Below are positions 34,440 through 44,689 of a stretch of DNA of 64,000 bases, one piece after another. Within the stretch, counting starts at the first letter, position 1, and the number at the start of each line of letters is the position of its first letter. The notes below the pieces were generated by a model, which saw only the letters and a program-made list of their open reading frames with translations, was not told the origin of the DNA and ran no database searches. The stretch comes from Tolypeutes matacus (taxonomy: Eukaryota > Chordata > Mammalia > Cingulata > Chlamyphoridae). Location: positions 11,519,641-11,583,640 of the forward strand of contig JAKSZT010054568.1 of NCBI GenBank assembly GCA_026826555.1, in the 5' to 3' direction. The position numbers and the translations under genes were made by a program.

Positions 34440-34695
34440 GCCTCTTGCATAGACAAGCATACCTCATTTTACTGCTCTTCTCTTCACTGTACTTTGTAGG
34501 TATTGTGATCTTTACAAATTAAAGGTTTGTGACAACCCTGCATCGGGCAAGTCTATCAGCACCATTTTTCCTAAAGCTTGTGCTCACTTCATGTCTCTGG
34601 GTCACATTTTGGTAATTCTCATAATATTTCAATTTTTTTCATTATTATTCCATCATTTATGGTGGTATGTAATCAGTGAACAAACTGAAAGACAG
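34440..34695 (+). mobile_element. Tigger DNA transposon fragment
   Basis: The terminal repeat-like start ACAAGCATACCTCATTTTACTGC is followed by TTTACAAATTAAAGGTTTGTGACAACCCTGC, then TCTCTGGGTCACATTTTGGTAATTCTC and TTTTTTTCATTATTATTCC, all in Tigger order. The L1 at 34708 is inserted immediately after, so the transposon is cut here. Confidence 0.75.
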
Positions 34696-34707
34696 ATCAA
34701 ATACAGT

Positions 34708-36155
34708 GAGACAACCAGCAGGATGGTGAAAGAGTAAGGAGCTCCTAGAGTCAATTTATGCTACAGGGCTGTTAGTAATCACCTAGTGGTATCCAATGCA
34801 CCTGATTGGGGCCTCCAGGAGACCTGAAAAACATCCTGCAACATCCTTGAAAGAATGGAAAGAGAAGATGCCCACCTGCAGAGAAGATTCTTAAGTAGAG
34901 CACTCCATGCCCTGGAGGCCAGTGCCCATTCTCCACTGGCGGCACAAGCTACCTCGGGAGCTATCCCATGGCTGGAATTGGAAGCTCCAATTCGCAAAAA
35001 TGGGAGAGGAAGAGACGGTTGGCCAGTGACTTCAGCTACTGATTAGTAAATTCAGGGGGCTAAAGTATAATCCTAAGAAGAGCTAATGTTTGAGCCTGCC
35101 CAAGTTGGAAAGAGGCCATTAGCTGCCATTTTGACTTGTACCTGGCATGAGGGTAAACTGAGCAGACTGAAAATCACATTTCTGGTAGGGACCTGCTTCT
35201 ATCCATCCAGATCAGATTGCAGCTCTAGCTTGAGCCTCAGGCTCACCTCGAGCAGGGAGGAAGCTGGGGGTGCCTTGCAAGCCTCTTCAGGAAACTGAAG
35301 GCCATGCCACAGAGGACGGTGATCATCCTACTTGAGCAGCATAAGCTGCCCCAGGATCTATTCTGTGGCTGGAATTGGAAGCTCCATTTCTCAAAAACAG
35401 GGGAGGAATGGACACATGGCAATCAACTTCAGCTCCTGATTAGTAAATTTGGCTGGCTAAAGTATAACCCTAAGAACAGCTAAAGTTTGAACTTGTCCAA
35501 GCCAGAAGGAGGCCGGGAGCCACCATTTTGACTCCACCCCCAGGATGAGCAGAAGCCAGGCTGACTGAAAATCATAGTGATGGTAGAGACTGGTTTCTTT
35601 CACCAGATCAGCCTGCAGCCCTAGCCTAGGCTTTAGCCCCACCTCTAGCAGGGAGGAAGCTGGCGGGCCCTGCACCAGCCTCTCCAGGTAACTGTAGGTA
35701 CATTCAGCTGGCACAGACCGAATAGTCAGAAGCCTACCGGGGCATCTGTGGTCATTTTGCACCCATGGCATAGATTGCTCCCCACACCTGCAGCTTCATC
35801 CCCACCCCAGGCAGGGGAGAAAGGTGTGTGAAGCTTCATCAGTCTCTCTGGGCAACTAGAGTCTAGGCCTGCACAACTTGGATTATTACACATGGCTGTA
35901 GCTCTGCCCCTATGCCTGGCAAAGGAGAAAGTTGGGAAAAGATTCGTCAGTCCCTGGGGCAATGTTGGCAGCTTGAGCCTCCACAGCTTATAGTACCAAC
36001 TACATCCTTGGCTCCTACTACACAACCAGCAAAGGAGAAAGGGCAAGAAAGCCTTAAACTAAAGAGAGAAACTGCACCCAGAATAAATATATCTAGGAAG
36101 CCAGATGCCAAGACACCAACAAAAAATTACAATCCCTAACAAGAAACAGGAAGAT
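34708..36155 (+). promoter_or_regulatory. L1 5' UTR built of tandem monomers
   Basis: Two long units with a 397 bp period are visible: GCTGGAATTGGAAGCTCCA starts at 34971 and again at 35368, and AGCAGGGAGGAAGCTGG at 35251 and 35648. They are followed by three shorter units of about 108-110 bp marked by GGCAGGGGAGAAA (35810), GGCAAAGGAGAAA (35918) and AGCAAAGGAGAAA (36028). L1 5' UTRs carry the Pol II promoter, and mouse L1 also uses tandem monomers (family knowledge). Promoter activity here is inference. The open frames in this part are not coding. Confidence 0.8.
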
Positions 36156-37075
36156 ATGGCCCAGGTAAAGGAACAAGATAAGCCTGCAGATGACATAAAA
36201 GAGTTGAGGCAACTAATCATAGATGTTCAAACAAATCTCCTTAATATATTCAATGAGGTGGCCAAATAGATTAAGGATATTAAGAGAATACTAGGTGAGT
36301 ACAAAGAAGAATTTGAAAGCACACATAGAAAAATAGCAGAACTTATCGGAATGAAAATCGCAATAAATGAAATAAAAAATACCCTGGAATCATATAAAAG
36401 CACATTTGAGGAGGCAGAAGAAAGGATTAATAAGCTTGAACACAAGTCCTCTGAAAATGAATATACAAGAGAACAAATGAAGAAAAGAATGGAAAAAAAT
36501 GAACAAAGTCTCAGGGAACTAAACAACAGCAAGAGATGTGCAAACATACATGTCATGGATGTCCCAGAGGGAAGATAAGGGAAAAGGGGCAGAAGAAATA
36601 TTTGAATAAATAATGGTAGAAAATTTCCCAACCCTATTGATAGACATAGATATCCATGTCCAACTAGCACAATGTATACCTATCTGAACAAATTTGAATA
36701 GACCTATTGTGAGACACTTACTAATCAGAATGTCAAATGCCAAAGACAAAGAGAGAATTATAAGAGCAGTGAAAGAAAAGCAATGCATAACATATATGGG
36801 ATATCCAATAAGATTAAGTTGCCAATTTCTCATCAGAAACCATGGAGGCAAGAAGACAGTGGTATGATATATTTAAGATACTGCAAGATAAAAACTTCCA
36901 GCCAAAAATCTTATATCCAGAAAGACTGTCTTTCAAAAATGAGGGTGAGTTTAAAATATTCACAGATAAACAGAAACTGAGAGAGTTTATAGCAAAGAGA
37001 CCGGCCTTCAAGGAAATTCTAAAGGGTGCGCTACAGTCTGAAAAGAAAAGACAGGAGAGAGAGGGTTGGACGTGA
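36156..37075 (+). pseudogene. L1 ORF1 remnant
   Basis: ORF1 encodes the RNA-binding trimeric chaperone of the L1 RNP. The chosen ATG follows GAAGAT and opens MAQVKEQDKPADD. The frame hits a TAG at 36267-36269, then continues in frame through a heptad-rich coiled coil (36351-36530, NEIKNTLESYKSTFEEAEER) to NIHVMDVPEGR and a stop at 36578, where the RRM-like domain would begin. The C-terminal part resumes in another frame (36842-37075) with KILYPERLSFKNEG and LREFIAKRPAFKEILKG, ending in TGA. Total about 306 codons with one nonsense codon and at least one frameshift. The long minus frame across 36227-36670 is only its antisense. Confidence 0.88.
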
Positions 37076-37167
37076 GTTTAGAAATGAAGATTATTTCAGT
37101 AGAAAAAACTAGAAGTCTCAAAAGAGCGATGAAAATAAAATATGACAGATAAAACCCAAAAGTCAAA

Positions 37168-37431
37168 ATGGGTGAAATAAGAACGGCCTTTACAGTAATG
37201 ACATTGATTGTTAATGGATTGAACTCCCCAATCAAAAGACACAGACTGGTGGAATGGATAAGAAAATATGAGCCATCTATACGCTGTCTGCAAGAGACTC
37301 ACCTTAGACCAAGGATAACAATAGAGTGAAAATGAAAGGCTGGAAAAAGATATTCCACACACTCAGAAACCAAAAAAAGAAAAATAAAACAGGAGTAGCT
37401 ATACTTATATCAAATGAAACAGATTTTAAAT
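37168..37431 (+). pseudogene. L1 ORF2 N-terminus (endonuclease) remnant
   Basis: The ATG lies 93 bases after the ORF1 stop, as is usual for L1. It reads MGEIRTAFTVMTLIVNGLNSP, then RHRLVEWIRKYEPSIRCLQETHL, which includes the endonuclease Asn and Glu motifs. It is then broken by a stop at RITIE. Sequence resembling GVAILISNETDF follows, and at about 37431 the homology jumps past the RT domain. It cannot make an active enzyme. Confidence 0.85.
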
Positions 37432-38195
37432 GACACTAGCAATGCATAATCTAAGAAGGAAGTCTGGAAAAACTTTCCATTTACATAGCAAATAAAAGAA
37501 TCAAATATTTAGGAATAAGCTTAACCAAGGATGTAAAGCTCTTGTATTTAGAAAACTACAATCCATTTGTTAAAAGAAATCAGAAAAGACATAAATACTT
37601 GGAAGAACAATCCATGCTCACAGACTGTAAGACTAAATATTATTAAGATGTCAATTCTACCCAAATTGATATACAGATTTAATGCAATTCTGATAAAAAT
37701 TCCATCAGCATTTAAAAAAATTTTTAAACACAATTATCAAATTCAGTTGGAAGGATAAGGGGTTACAAATAGCAAAAAAACATCTTAAAAAAGAAAAACA
37801 AAGTTGGAGGACTCTCCTTCCAGACTTTAAATCATATTACCTAGCTACAGTGGTAAGCACAGCATGGTATTGGCATAAAGACAGACACATAGACCAATGG
37901 AACTGAATTGATGGTTCAGAAATAGACCCTCACATCTATGGTCAAGTGACTTTTGAGTATCCTGTCAAACCCACCCAGCTTGGGCAGAACAGTCCATTCA
38001 GCAAATGGAGCTGAGAAAACTGGATATCCATAGCAAAAGAAGGAAAGAGGACCCCTATTTCACACCTTATACAAAAATTAACTAAAAAATGAATCAAAAA
38101 CCTAAATATAAAAGCAAGAACCATAAAGCTTCTAGAAGAAAATGTAGGAAAAAATCTTCAAGACCTGGTGGTAGGTGGTGGATTCTTAAAGGAGA
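37432..38195 (+). pseudogene. L1 ORF2 C-terminal remnant after an RT deletion
   Basis: The part after the RT core: [21 protein letters not shown] (37498-37560), then [29 protein letters not shown] (37630-37725), then [28 protein letters not shown] (37810-37905), and a final AIKLLEENVGKNLQDLVVGGGFLK-type reading ending 38195. Several stops and frame changes. The next bases are already 3' UTR, so the last ORF2 codons and first 3' UTR bases are also missing. Confidence 0.85.
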
Positions 38196-39310
38196 TAAGA
38201 GGAAGACTGAGATGGACTACTGATGCTTAATGTATGTAGAAGTTTTAATTAGCTTTACTGTAAAAGTGTGGAAATGTACAGAGTTGATGGTAACACATTA
38301 TAGTGAGTAACAGCTGGTTTATAAATGGGGATGTGGCTGAAAATGGTAGTCTAGGGATGTAAATGTCAATTGACAGAAAGCTAGAGAATAATCTAGGGAC
38401 TGAATAGCACAGGAAACCTAGAAATAGATGAGAATAGTGGTTGATGGTCCAGATGCAAGAGTGTCCTTTGTGAGCTAGAGCAGATGTACATCACTGTGGC
38501 AGGGTGGTGGGAATGTGGAGAAGCGTGGGAAGAATACAACCGGAGTGACCTATGGACTGTGGTTAACAGCAATACTGTAATATTCTTGCATCAATGCCAA
38601 AGATGTACTGTGTTGATTATGGGGGAGAATGGGAAAAGTGTGCCAAGTGTACGCTATGAACCATGGTTGGTGGTAATAGTCTAATGATATTATCTCATAA
38701 TCTGTAACAAATGATCCACCATGGTGTGGTGTGTTGATGGAGGGGTGTTGTGTGGGAATTCTGCACATGTGCATGATAGCTTTGTAATTTCACAACTTCT
38801 GTAATAAATAGATATTTAAAAAAATAACAATAGGGTGGGTTGGTGGAAAAATACACCAAGTGTAAGATACGAACTATTGTTAGTAGTAAGATTTTGCTGA
38901 TATTCTTTCATAATTTGTAACAAATGTCTCACAACAATGCAAGTTGTTGGTGGTGGGTTGATGTATGGGACCCTGTATGATGTTACGTAAGTTTGCTTTG
39001 TAGGTTCACAACGTTTACTACACACTTATTGTGTATGTATGGTCATGTAAAAATGATTAAAAAATAACAATAATAGGGTGGGTTGGGGAAAAATACACCA
39101 AATGTAAGATAATTTGGTTAGTAGTAATATTTTGAGGATGCTCTTTCATCATTAGTCAAAAATGTTTCACCACAATGCAAGGTACTGGTGGTAGGGTGAG
39201 GTATGAGAGCCCTGTAGGGTGTTATGCACATTAGTTTTCTAAGTTCACAACTATTGCTGTACACTTATTGTTTATGTATGCTTATGTATGAGTGATAAAC
39301 TTCAATAAGT
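38196..39310 (+). repeat. Modular L1 3' UTR with repeated units
   Basis: Degenerate modules recur. The segment ATACACCAAGTGTAAGATA aligns at about 38638, 38851 and 39092 (spacing 213 and 241), with a weaker member near 38533. Each is followed by a 'GGTTAGTAGTAATATTTT...CTTTCAT' part, 'TGTAACAAATGT', then 'GGTGGTGGGTTG'. The second and third units both start with AAAATAACAATA and GGGTGGGTTGG. It ends in an A-rich tail. 3' UTR blocks of the same type are at 6203-6890. Confidence 0.75.
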
Positions 39311-39488
39311 TTTAAAAAAACTAAAACTAAAATAAATAAATAATCAAGTACAGTACTTCAATTTTTTGTCCTAATTGACCATCTTTACACTCTTATGACT
39401 AGAAAAGTCTTTTATATGCTGCAAAGCACAACTAAGTGTTCTATTACTTACTGTCTTCTCTGATTCCTAGGAAGTTGAACTTACTTTT

Positions 39489-39795
39489 TTTTTTTACTTT
39501 TTGTTTAAGATCTATTTTATTTATTTATACCGCCCCCGTTACCGCTTGTACTCATTGTCTGCTCTCTGTGTCATTCCCTGCACGTTCTTTTCTATGTCTG
39601 CTTGTCTCCCTTTGCTGCGTCATCTTGCTGCGCTAGTTCTCCATGGGTATGGGCCGCCAGCTGCCCGCAGGTGCAGGCCTTCAGCTCTCTGCAGGTGTGG
39701 GCCAGCTTACCTTCACCAGGAGGCCCCGCGAATCGAACCCGGAGCCTTCCACATGGTAGACGGGAGCCCAATCTCTTGAGCCACATCCACTTTCC
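39489..39795 (-). mobile_element. Full-length DAS SINE, reverse orientation
   Basis: Read on the minus strand: head with A box (GTGGCTCAAGAGATTGGG, complement of 39767-39784), B box GGTTCGATTCG (39729-39739), a long tRNA-unrelated body with CTGCAGAGAGCTG, and a tail AAATAAATAAAATAGATC then A-rich. An exact 16 bp duplication AGTTGAACTTACTTTT flanks it (39473-39488 and 39796-39811). Longest SINE of the window. Open frames 39501-39786 are its shadow. A young copy by its clean duplication. Confidence 0.95.
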
Positions 39796-39811
39796 AGTTG
39801 AACTTACTTTT

Positions 39812-41966
39812 GTCTTACATGTACCTCTACACCTAACTTTTTTTCACATTTCTAGCATTTATGGTGTGGCTTTAAATCACGTAGTATTTTGGCATTTTCC
39901 CTGTGCTACTATGAGAATTTTGAGACAGTCTGTCATATTTATTTTTCCAGAAAAACTATGAAAATGCATGGCACATATTTAGTGTATAATACAAATGTTC
40001 AATGAACCAATCCTATCCAAATGTAATGAATATTTTAATATTCACCTTCTTATAAAGATGGATATAGTGATTTTGCTTTATACAATCTTAAAAAGGTATT
40101 AAGGATATGATAACAGCATAATGTAATACGTAATATCTTCCATTATCAGAAAATGTGTTGTTTAACAGAAATTAATTTCCCAAATAACTAAACTTGTATC
40201 ATTAAATGCCACTTAATTTTCTTAGTTTTAAGTGTCTGTTCAGTAGATGTCATTCAAAATTTTATTGCCTAATTCTGCATCTTTTTTCCCATCTAACTCA
40301 CTGATATATATTTAGATAGCCATTGATTTATATTTACATTTGCCTTCTAACTGAAATAAGATTCAACCCCAAAATGGTCTCTGCAGTGTAAAATAGTTCC
40401 AATTCTAAACAGTTCATCAATACTCTAGTTACTGCTGAGGTTATAATGGAATGCTTTTTAAAATTAAAATACAATATTTACGCTATGTAGAAACATAATG
40501 CAATAAAAATAACTTAAAATATTCATATATAAATAATATTTTTTAAAACTCTCCCAGTATTTGCTCCACTTTCTTCTGGTTGCATGGTTTCTGATGAAGA
40601 GTGTGCTTAAATTCTTGCAATACTATAATCACTGAAATCATCATTTTCTTAAACTGATAAAGAAAGCTAATTAACTCAAAAATCCTACTAGGATTTTTGC
40701 CTTCAAAGTCTTGGTGTGATTGGATATTCAGTAAAATCCTCCTTTGACCTTTTGACCATTGAATTACTTCTGGAGACTCTTCCTTTCTACTTTTAGGATC
40801 TGGAGAAGGGAGTAATAACCTGGCCTGGAGGGATTATGCTGAGGCTATTCTCTTCACTGATAGGAAATTCCCATTGTTCTTGGAAAAAGAAAGCCCTTGG
40901 TGGACTCCAGTCTTTGAGGAATGTGTGTCCACAGGAGCTTCCTGGAAGGAGGTGCTCCTGTCACAAGCCATTCCCTTGGCTACATTGAAAACGAAGACTA
41001 GAGATTGGCAGAGGGAAAGGAACAGGAACATCAGCTTCTAGCGTTGGTTGCAGCTTTGGTCCAGTGCTGAAATAAAACTCTCTTTTCAGATGCAAGATCA
41101 CCTATTGGTAAGGAAACATACAGGGAAAGTACTTGGCCAAATATTCTACTAGAAAAACCTTCAAGTAATTTGGTGTATTTTTTATTCTTCAAATAACTGT
41201 TTATTCATATAAATGCTGTCCATCAACTCATCCTGTTCTGGGTATTTAAAGTCCTTTCTTTAGTTCATTTTCCATGACCATTCTTTTCAAATAGGGATTA
41301 CAGATTAAACTTAATTGATTTTTTTTTTCTTCTGGAGACTTACAATGATTTTAGTGGTCATTAACAATATTCTAATGTAACATAAAACTAAAAATCCCTG
41401 GATTCAAATCGTTGCTTCTGGGTAGGATATAGTAGTTAATTACTCACATTAAAACAAAAGGACAAAATTTCATGGTTGTAATCATAGAACAGCAATTGGT
41501 GCAAAGAAGCCCAGATGAATAAAAATTTTAGAGAGGCAAGAGCGCTTTCTAGGCGAACTATGATGGTCGACATTCTCTTACCTGGAACATTCTCTAAGTC
41601 TAAGGTGTAGGCAGAGGCCCTGGCTTGTCTGCCACTGCTGAAGTGTCCCACCAGGGAAAAGAGAAAATACTGGAGCTTTTAGTCGCCTGGTGGTGTAACT
41701 TAAGGGACTGGTATTACAGACGAATGCAAAACTCACAGGTGGGTTTTCCTACTGTACTTTGTTAAGTGTTAGGGTGATGCATGAAAGTGGCAATTGTAAA
41801 AGCAGAGTGAAACCTTCCAAAGTCTTTAAGTGCTTAACAGGCAAAGCTCCACAAACAAGCAACAGTTCTCCCCCTAACAGCATTTGACAGGTTTTGAACC
41901 TAAGTAGGACAGAAAGCTGAAATCCAAGATCAAAATATCTGAGGGGACATTTTTTTTTTTCAGGCC
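39812..41966. other. Mostly unassigned sequence
   Basis: AT-rich, without a recognised gene. A minus frame at 40834-41031 starts with a hydrophobic, signal-like stretch (MFLFLSLCQSLVFVF) but has no other support. The short duplicated patch at 40560-40614 is described separately. Confidence 0.45.
40560..40614 (+). repeat. 55 bp perfect duplicate of 43936-43990
   Basis: All 55 bases are identical and in the same orientation, beginning TTTGCTCCACTTTC and ending GCTTAAATTC; identity stops sharply on both sides. The 43.9 kb copy sits within a larger reverse-strand L1M ORF1 fossil, whereas the 40.5 kb copy stands alone. No poly(A) or flanking duplication seen. Confidence 0.93.
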
Positions 41967-41986
41967 AGATCTCTCATTCTCTCTCT

Positions 41987-42051
<65 letters not shown>
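41967..42051. repeat. Compound (TC)n(AC)n microsatellite
   Basis: TC/CCTC units to about 42022, then about 14 AC units to 42051. Produces an Arg/Glu and Cys/Val frame on the minus strand that is not coding. Confidence 0.97.
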
Positions 42052-42053
<2 letters not shown>

Positions 42054-42404
42054 CACATGGCCATGCTTCAGGAGGGAGCTATGTGAAAAACCAGGGAAAT
42101 ACACCATAGTCTCACAGTGCTCGAGAGACAATGCCCACTGGAAAGAGGCGCCCTACGCTGAGTGCCCAGCCAATGCTGATTAAACATATTCAATAGCAAA
42201 GATGCGTTTAGTCTAGCTTAAACTGCACCCCAAGCTCAATTCATCTCAATTCCACTTGATGGAGGTTTTGAGTGCCTTACTCAATCTCCTTAATAGTGGA
42301 AGAGGAAAATCATCTATGCGGTGAAATAATATTTACTTCATCTTCTAAGTTTCATTTTTGTTCTATGTTTGTCCTTAAATATATGTCATACATGGTTGCA
42401 AGAA
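42052..42404. other. Unassigned stretch
   Basis: Nothing recognised. Confidence 0.4.
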
Positions 42405-42825
42405 AAATTCGATTAACAAATAAAAGGTAACAAAAAGAAATAGAAGCAAATGAACAGATAGTTCAGATGTTGGAATTGGCAAAGACTTTAAAATAACTGT
42501 AACAAAAACATACCAGCAAATATAGGAAAAAGATGGAAGAATGGAAGAAAATGTGAGGAAACTCACAGAAAAATTTAATCCAGAGAAATGGATATTCTAG
42601 CATTAAAAAGGAATTGGAAAAATCAATAAATCTTTAAGTGGATTTAAGAGCAGATGGAACACAGAACATAGGAGCAGCACACTAAAAGATGGTCAGTGGA
42701 AAATGTACGTAAATTGAAAAACAGAAAGGAGTAAAAAGAATGCAAAGAATTGAAAATGGAGCAAAGCTAAGTTGTTCTACCATATGAGTAATTGGAGTTA
42801 AAGAAAGATAAGTAGTAGACAATAA
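42405..42825 (+). mobile_element. Old L1M ORF1-region fragment
   Basis: A-rich sequence with the ORF1-like order CAGATAGTTCAGATGTTGGAATTGGC, ACTTTAAAATAACTGTAAC, AGAGAAATGGATATTCTAGC, AGTAATTGGAGTTAAAGAAAG. All frames broken. It lies in the opposite orientation to the L1M block that follows. Confidence 0.6.
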
Positions 42826-42869
42826 ATAGTCCTTTCCAGTATTGAGTATCTCAGTTTTTGTTTTTTGTT

Positions 42870-44450
42870 TTTTGTTTTCTTGACCTACTGCACTGGCTGA
42901 GACTTTCAGTTCAGTGTTGAATAAGCCTGGTGAGAGTGGACGCCCCTGCGGTTTTCCTAATATTCAGGGGAGTATTCATTAAGTATGATGTGACCACTAA
43001 ACAAGGGCCTTTTGTGAGGTTGGAAATTTCCATTCTACTCCTAGTTTTCTGAAATTTGTATCATGGATGGTTTGGAATTTCGTCAAATGGTTTTTCTTCA
43101 TCTATTGATATCATCAAATGGTTTCTCTCCCTTATTACGTTAATATAATAAATTTCATTAATTGTTTTTCTTGTACACAGTCTAGTTTGTTCTTGTTTTT
43201 TTTTTCTTTTTTAATCCAATTTCACAATCCCTGTCATTTAATAGTATGTTTAGATCATTCTTATTTTAAGCGGTAAACAATATAGTTGGATTAAAATTTA
43301 TACTCTGCTCACTGTTTTCTATTTGCAGCATTGGTTCTTCACTGCTTTGTCTCTTCATATTTTCTGCCATCTCTGGTGTTAATTGAGCATTTTTTATTAT
43401 TCCATTTTACCTCTTCTATTAACTTATCTTTTTATTTCTTTCTTTACATCTTTTACTGATCACCCTAGGATTTACTGTATATATACCATCAAATAATATA
43501 ACATAGCACATAATCTGTAGTATAGATACTTTATAATAGTGTTTTCAATTCCTCCCTTCTATTCATTGTGATATGGCTGTAATTCATTTCACTTATCCAT
43601 ATGCTACAATTACCCAATACATTGCAGCTATTTCTGCCTAAACAGTCATTTAGCTTTTACAGTAACTAAGAATAATAAAAATAAAATTTTATTTTACCTT
43701 CATTTATTCCTCCTTCAATGCTATTCCTTTCTTTGGTAGATCTTAGTTTCTGATCATAAATAATTTTTCTTCTACCTAACATATTGTCTTTACTATTTCT
43801 CATAAGATAGGTCTGCTGGCAATGGATTCTCTTACTTTTGTTGGTTTCATAAAGTTTTTACATCGCCTTCTATTTGAAGTCGATTTTAGATATAGAATTA
43901 TGTGTTGGAAGTTTTTTCCATGCTATTCCAAAGATTTTGCTCCACTTTCTTCTGGTTGCATGGTTTCTGATGAAGAGTGTGCTTAAATTCCTGTTCCTCT
44001 TGAAGGTTAAGTGGTTTTTGTTTGTTTGTTCATTTGTTTTTGTTTTTTCCTCCTCTGCATTCCTTCAATATTTTCTTTTTGTTATTAGCTTTCTACAATT
44101 AAATAAGGCATGCCAAGATATTTTTTGTTGTATTCATCTTCATATTTATCATGCTTGGTGTTTGATGAGCTTCTTACATCTGTGGTTTAGTGACTGCCAC
44201 TCATTTTGAAAAATATTTGAACATTACTTCTTCATTTTAATGTCTGAAGAATATGTAAACATATAACTACCTTTATTCCTGACATTGAGAATCTTTTTTC
44301 TTGTTTTTTCACTTAGTCCAGGTAGAGATTTAGCAGATGTTTTGATCCTTTCATGGGCCCTGTTTTTGCTGCCATGAATTTTCTCTATTTTACCAATTTT
44401 CTAATTCATTGATTTCTGCTTTTATAATTATGCTGTCTTCCTTCCACTTA
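42870..44450 (-). mobile_element. Old L1M, reverse: ORF2 RT part, ORF2 start, inter-ORF region, ORF1
   Basis: Reading along + one goes backwards through the element. The RT segment is about 42895-43180 (TGGTGAGAGTGGACGCCC, TTTTCTTCATCTATTGATATCATC). The endonuclease/ORF2 start is about 43200-43320 (TTTTTTAATCCAATTTCACAATCCCTGTCATTTAATAG). The inter-ORF region runs to about 43790. The ORF1 C-terminus is 43805-44000 (AGGTCTGCTGGCAATGGATTC, TTCTTCTGGTTGCATGGTTTC), with more ORF1 beyond. The internal ORF2 portion between RT and endonuclease is deleted. The 111-codon + frame at 43874-44209 is antisense noise. Confidence 0.75.
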
Positions 44451-44689
44451 CTTGGAGTTTACTGTATTTTACTGCATCTTAATGCAGAAACAGAGCGCAC
44501 TGATTTTACATTTCACTTCTTTTCTATTATAAGAATTTATAGATATGATTTTTCCTCTTTAGCTGTATCCTACATAATTTGGTATGTTTTGTGTACACTG
44601 TAATATATTTTCTTATTATTATGAATTCTTCTTTTTAGCATGGATTATGAGGTTTTGTTGTATTTTGTTTTGTTTTGGTTTCTAGATAT

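Larger units (their letters stand above)
34708..39342 (+). mobile_element. L1 LINE with both ends, internally deleted, flanked by a target-site duplication
   Basis: Layout: monomeric 5' UTR (34708-36155), ORF1 remnant (36156-37075), ORF2 start and endonuclease N-terminus (37168-37431), a jump to post-RT ORF2 (37432-38195), a second jump into the 3' UTR (38196-39310) and an A-rich tail to 39342. Flanks ATCAAATACAGT (34696-34707) and ATCAAGTACAGT (39343-39354) form a 12 bp duplication with one mismatch, which supports a single insertion of 4.6 kb. A complete L1 would be about 6-7 kb. It lacks the RT catalytic region, so it could not encode active ORF2 protein. Confidence 0.88.

Noticed and set aside
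36227..36670. A 147-codon hydrophobic minus frame that looks like a membrane protein
   Set aside because: It is the antisense of the A-rich L1 ORF1 coiled coil. A-rich sequence gives Phe/Leu/Ser-rich complements.
39501..39961. Plus and minus frames of 60-119 codons with Cys/Arg-rich sequence
   Set aside because: They lie in the full-length DAS SINE and its flank.
40834..41031. A small minus frame with a signal-peptide-like N-terminus
   Set aside because: A 65-codon frame of this kind is expected by chance in 64 kb; no other evidence of a gene.
41874..42131. Minus frame with Cys-Val and Arg-Glu repeats
   Set aside because: Direct translation of the (TC)n(AC)n microsatellite.
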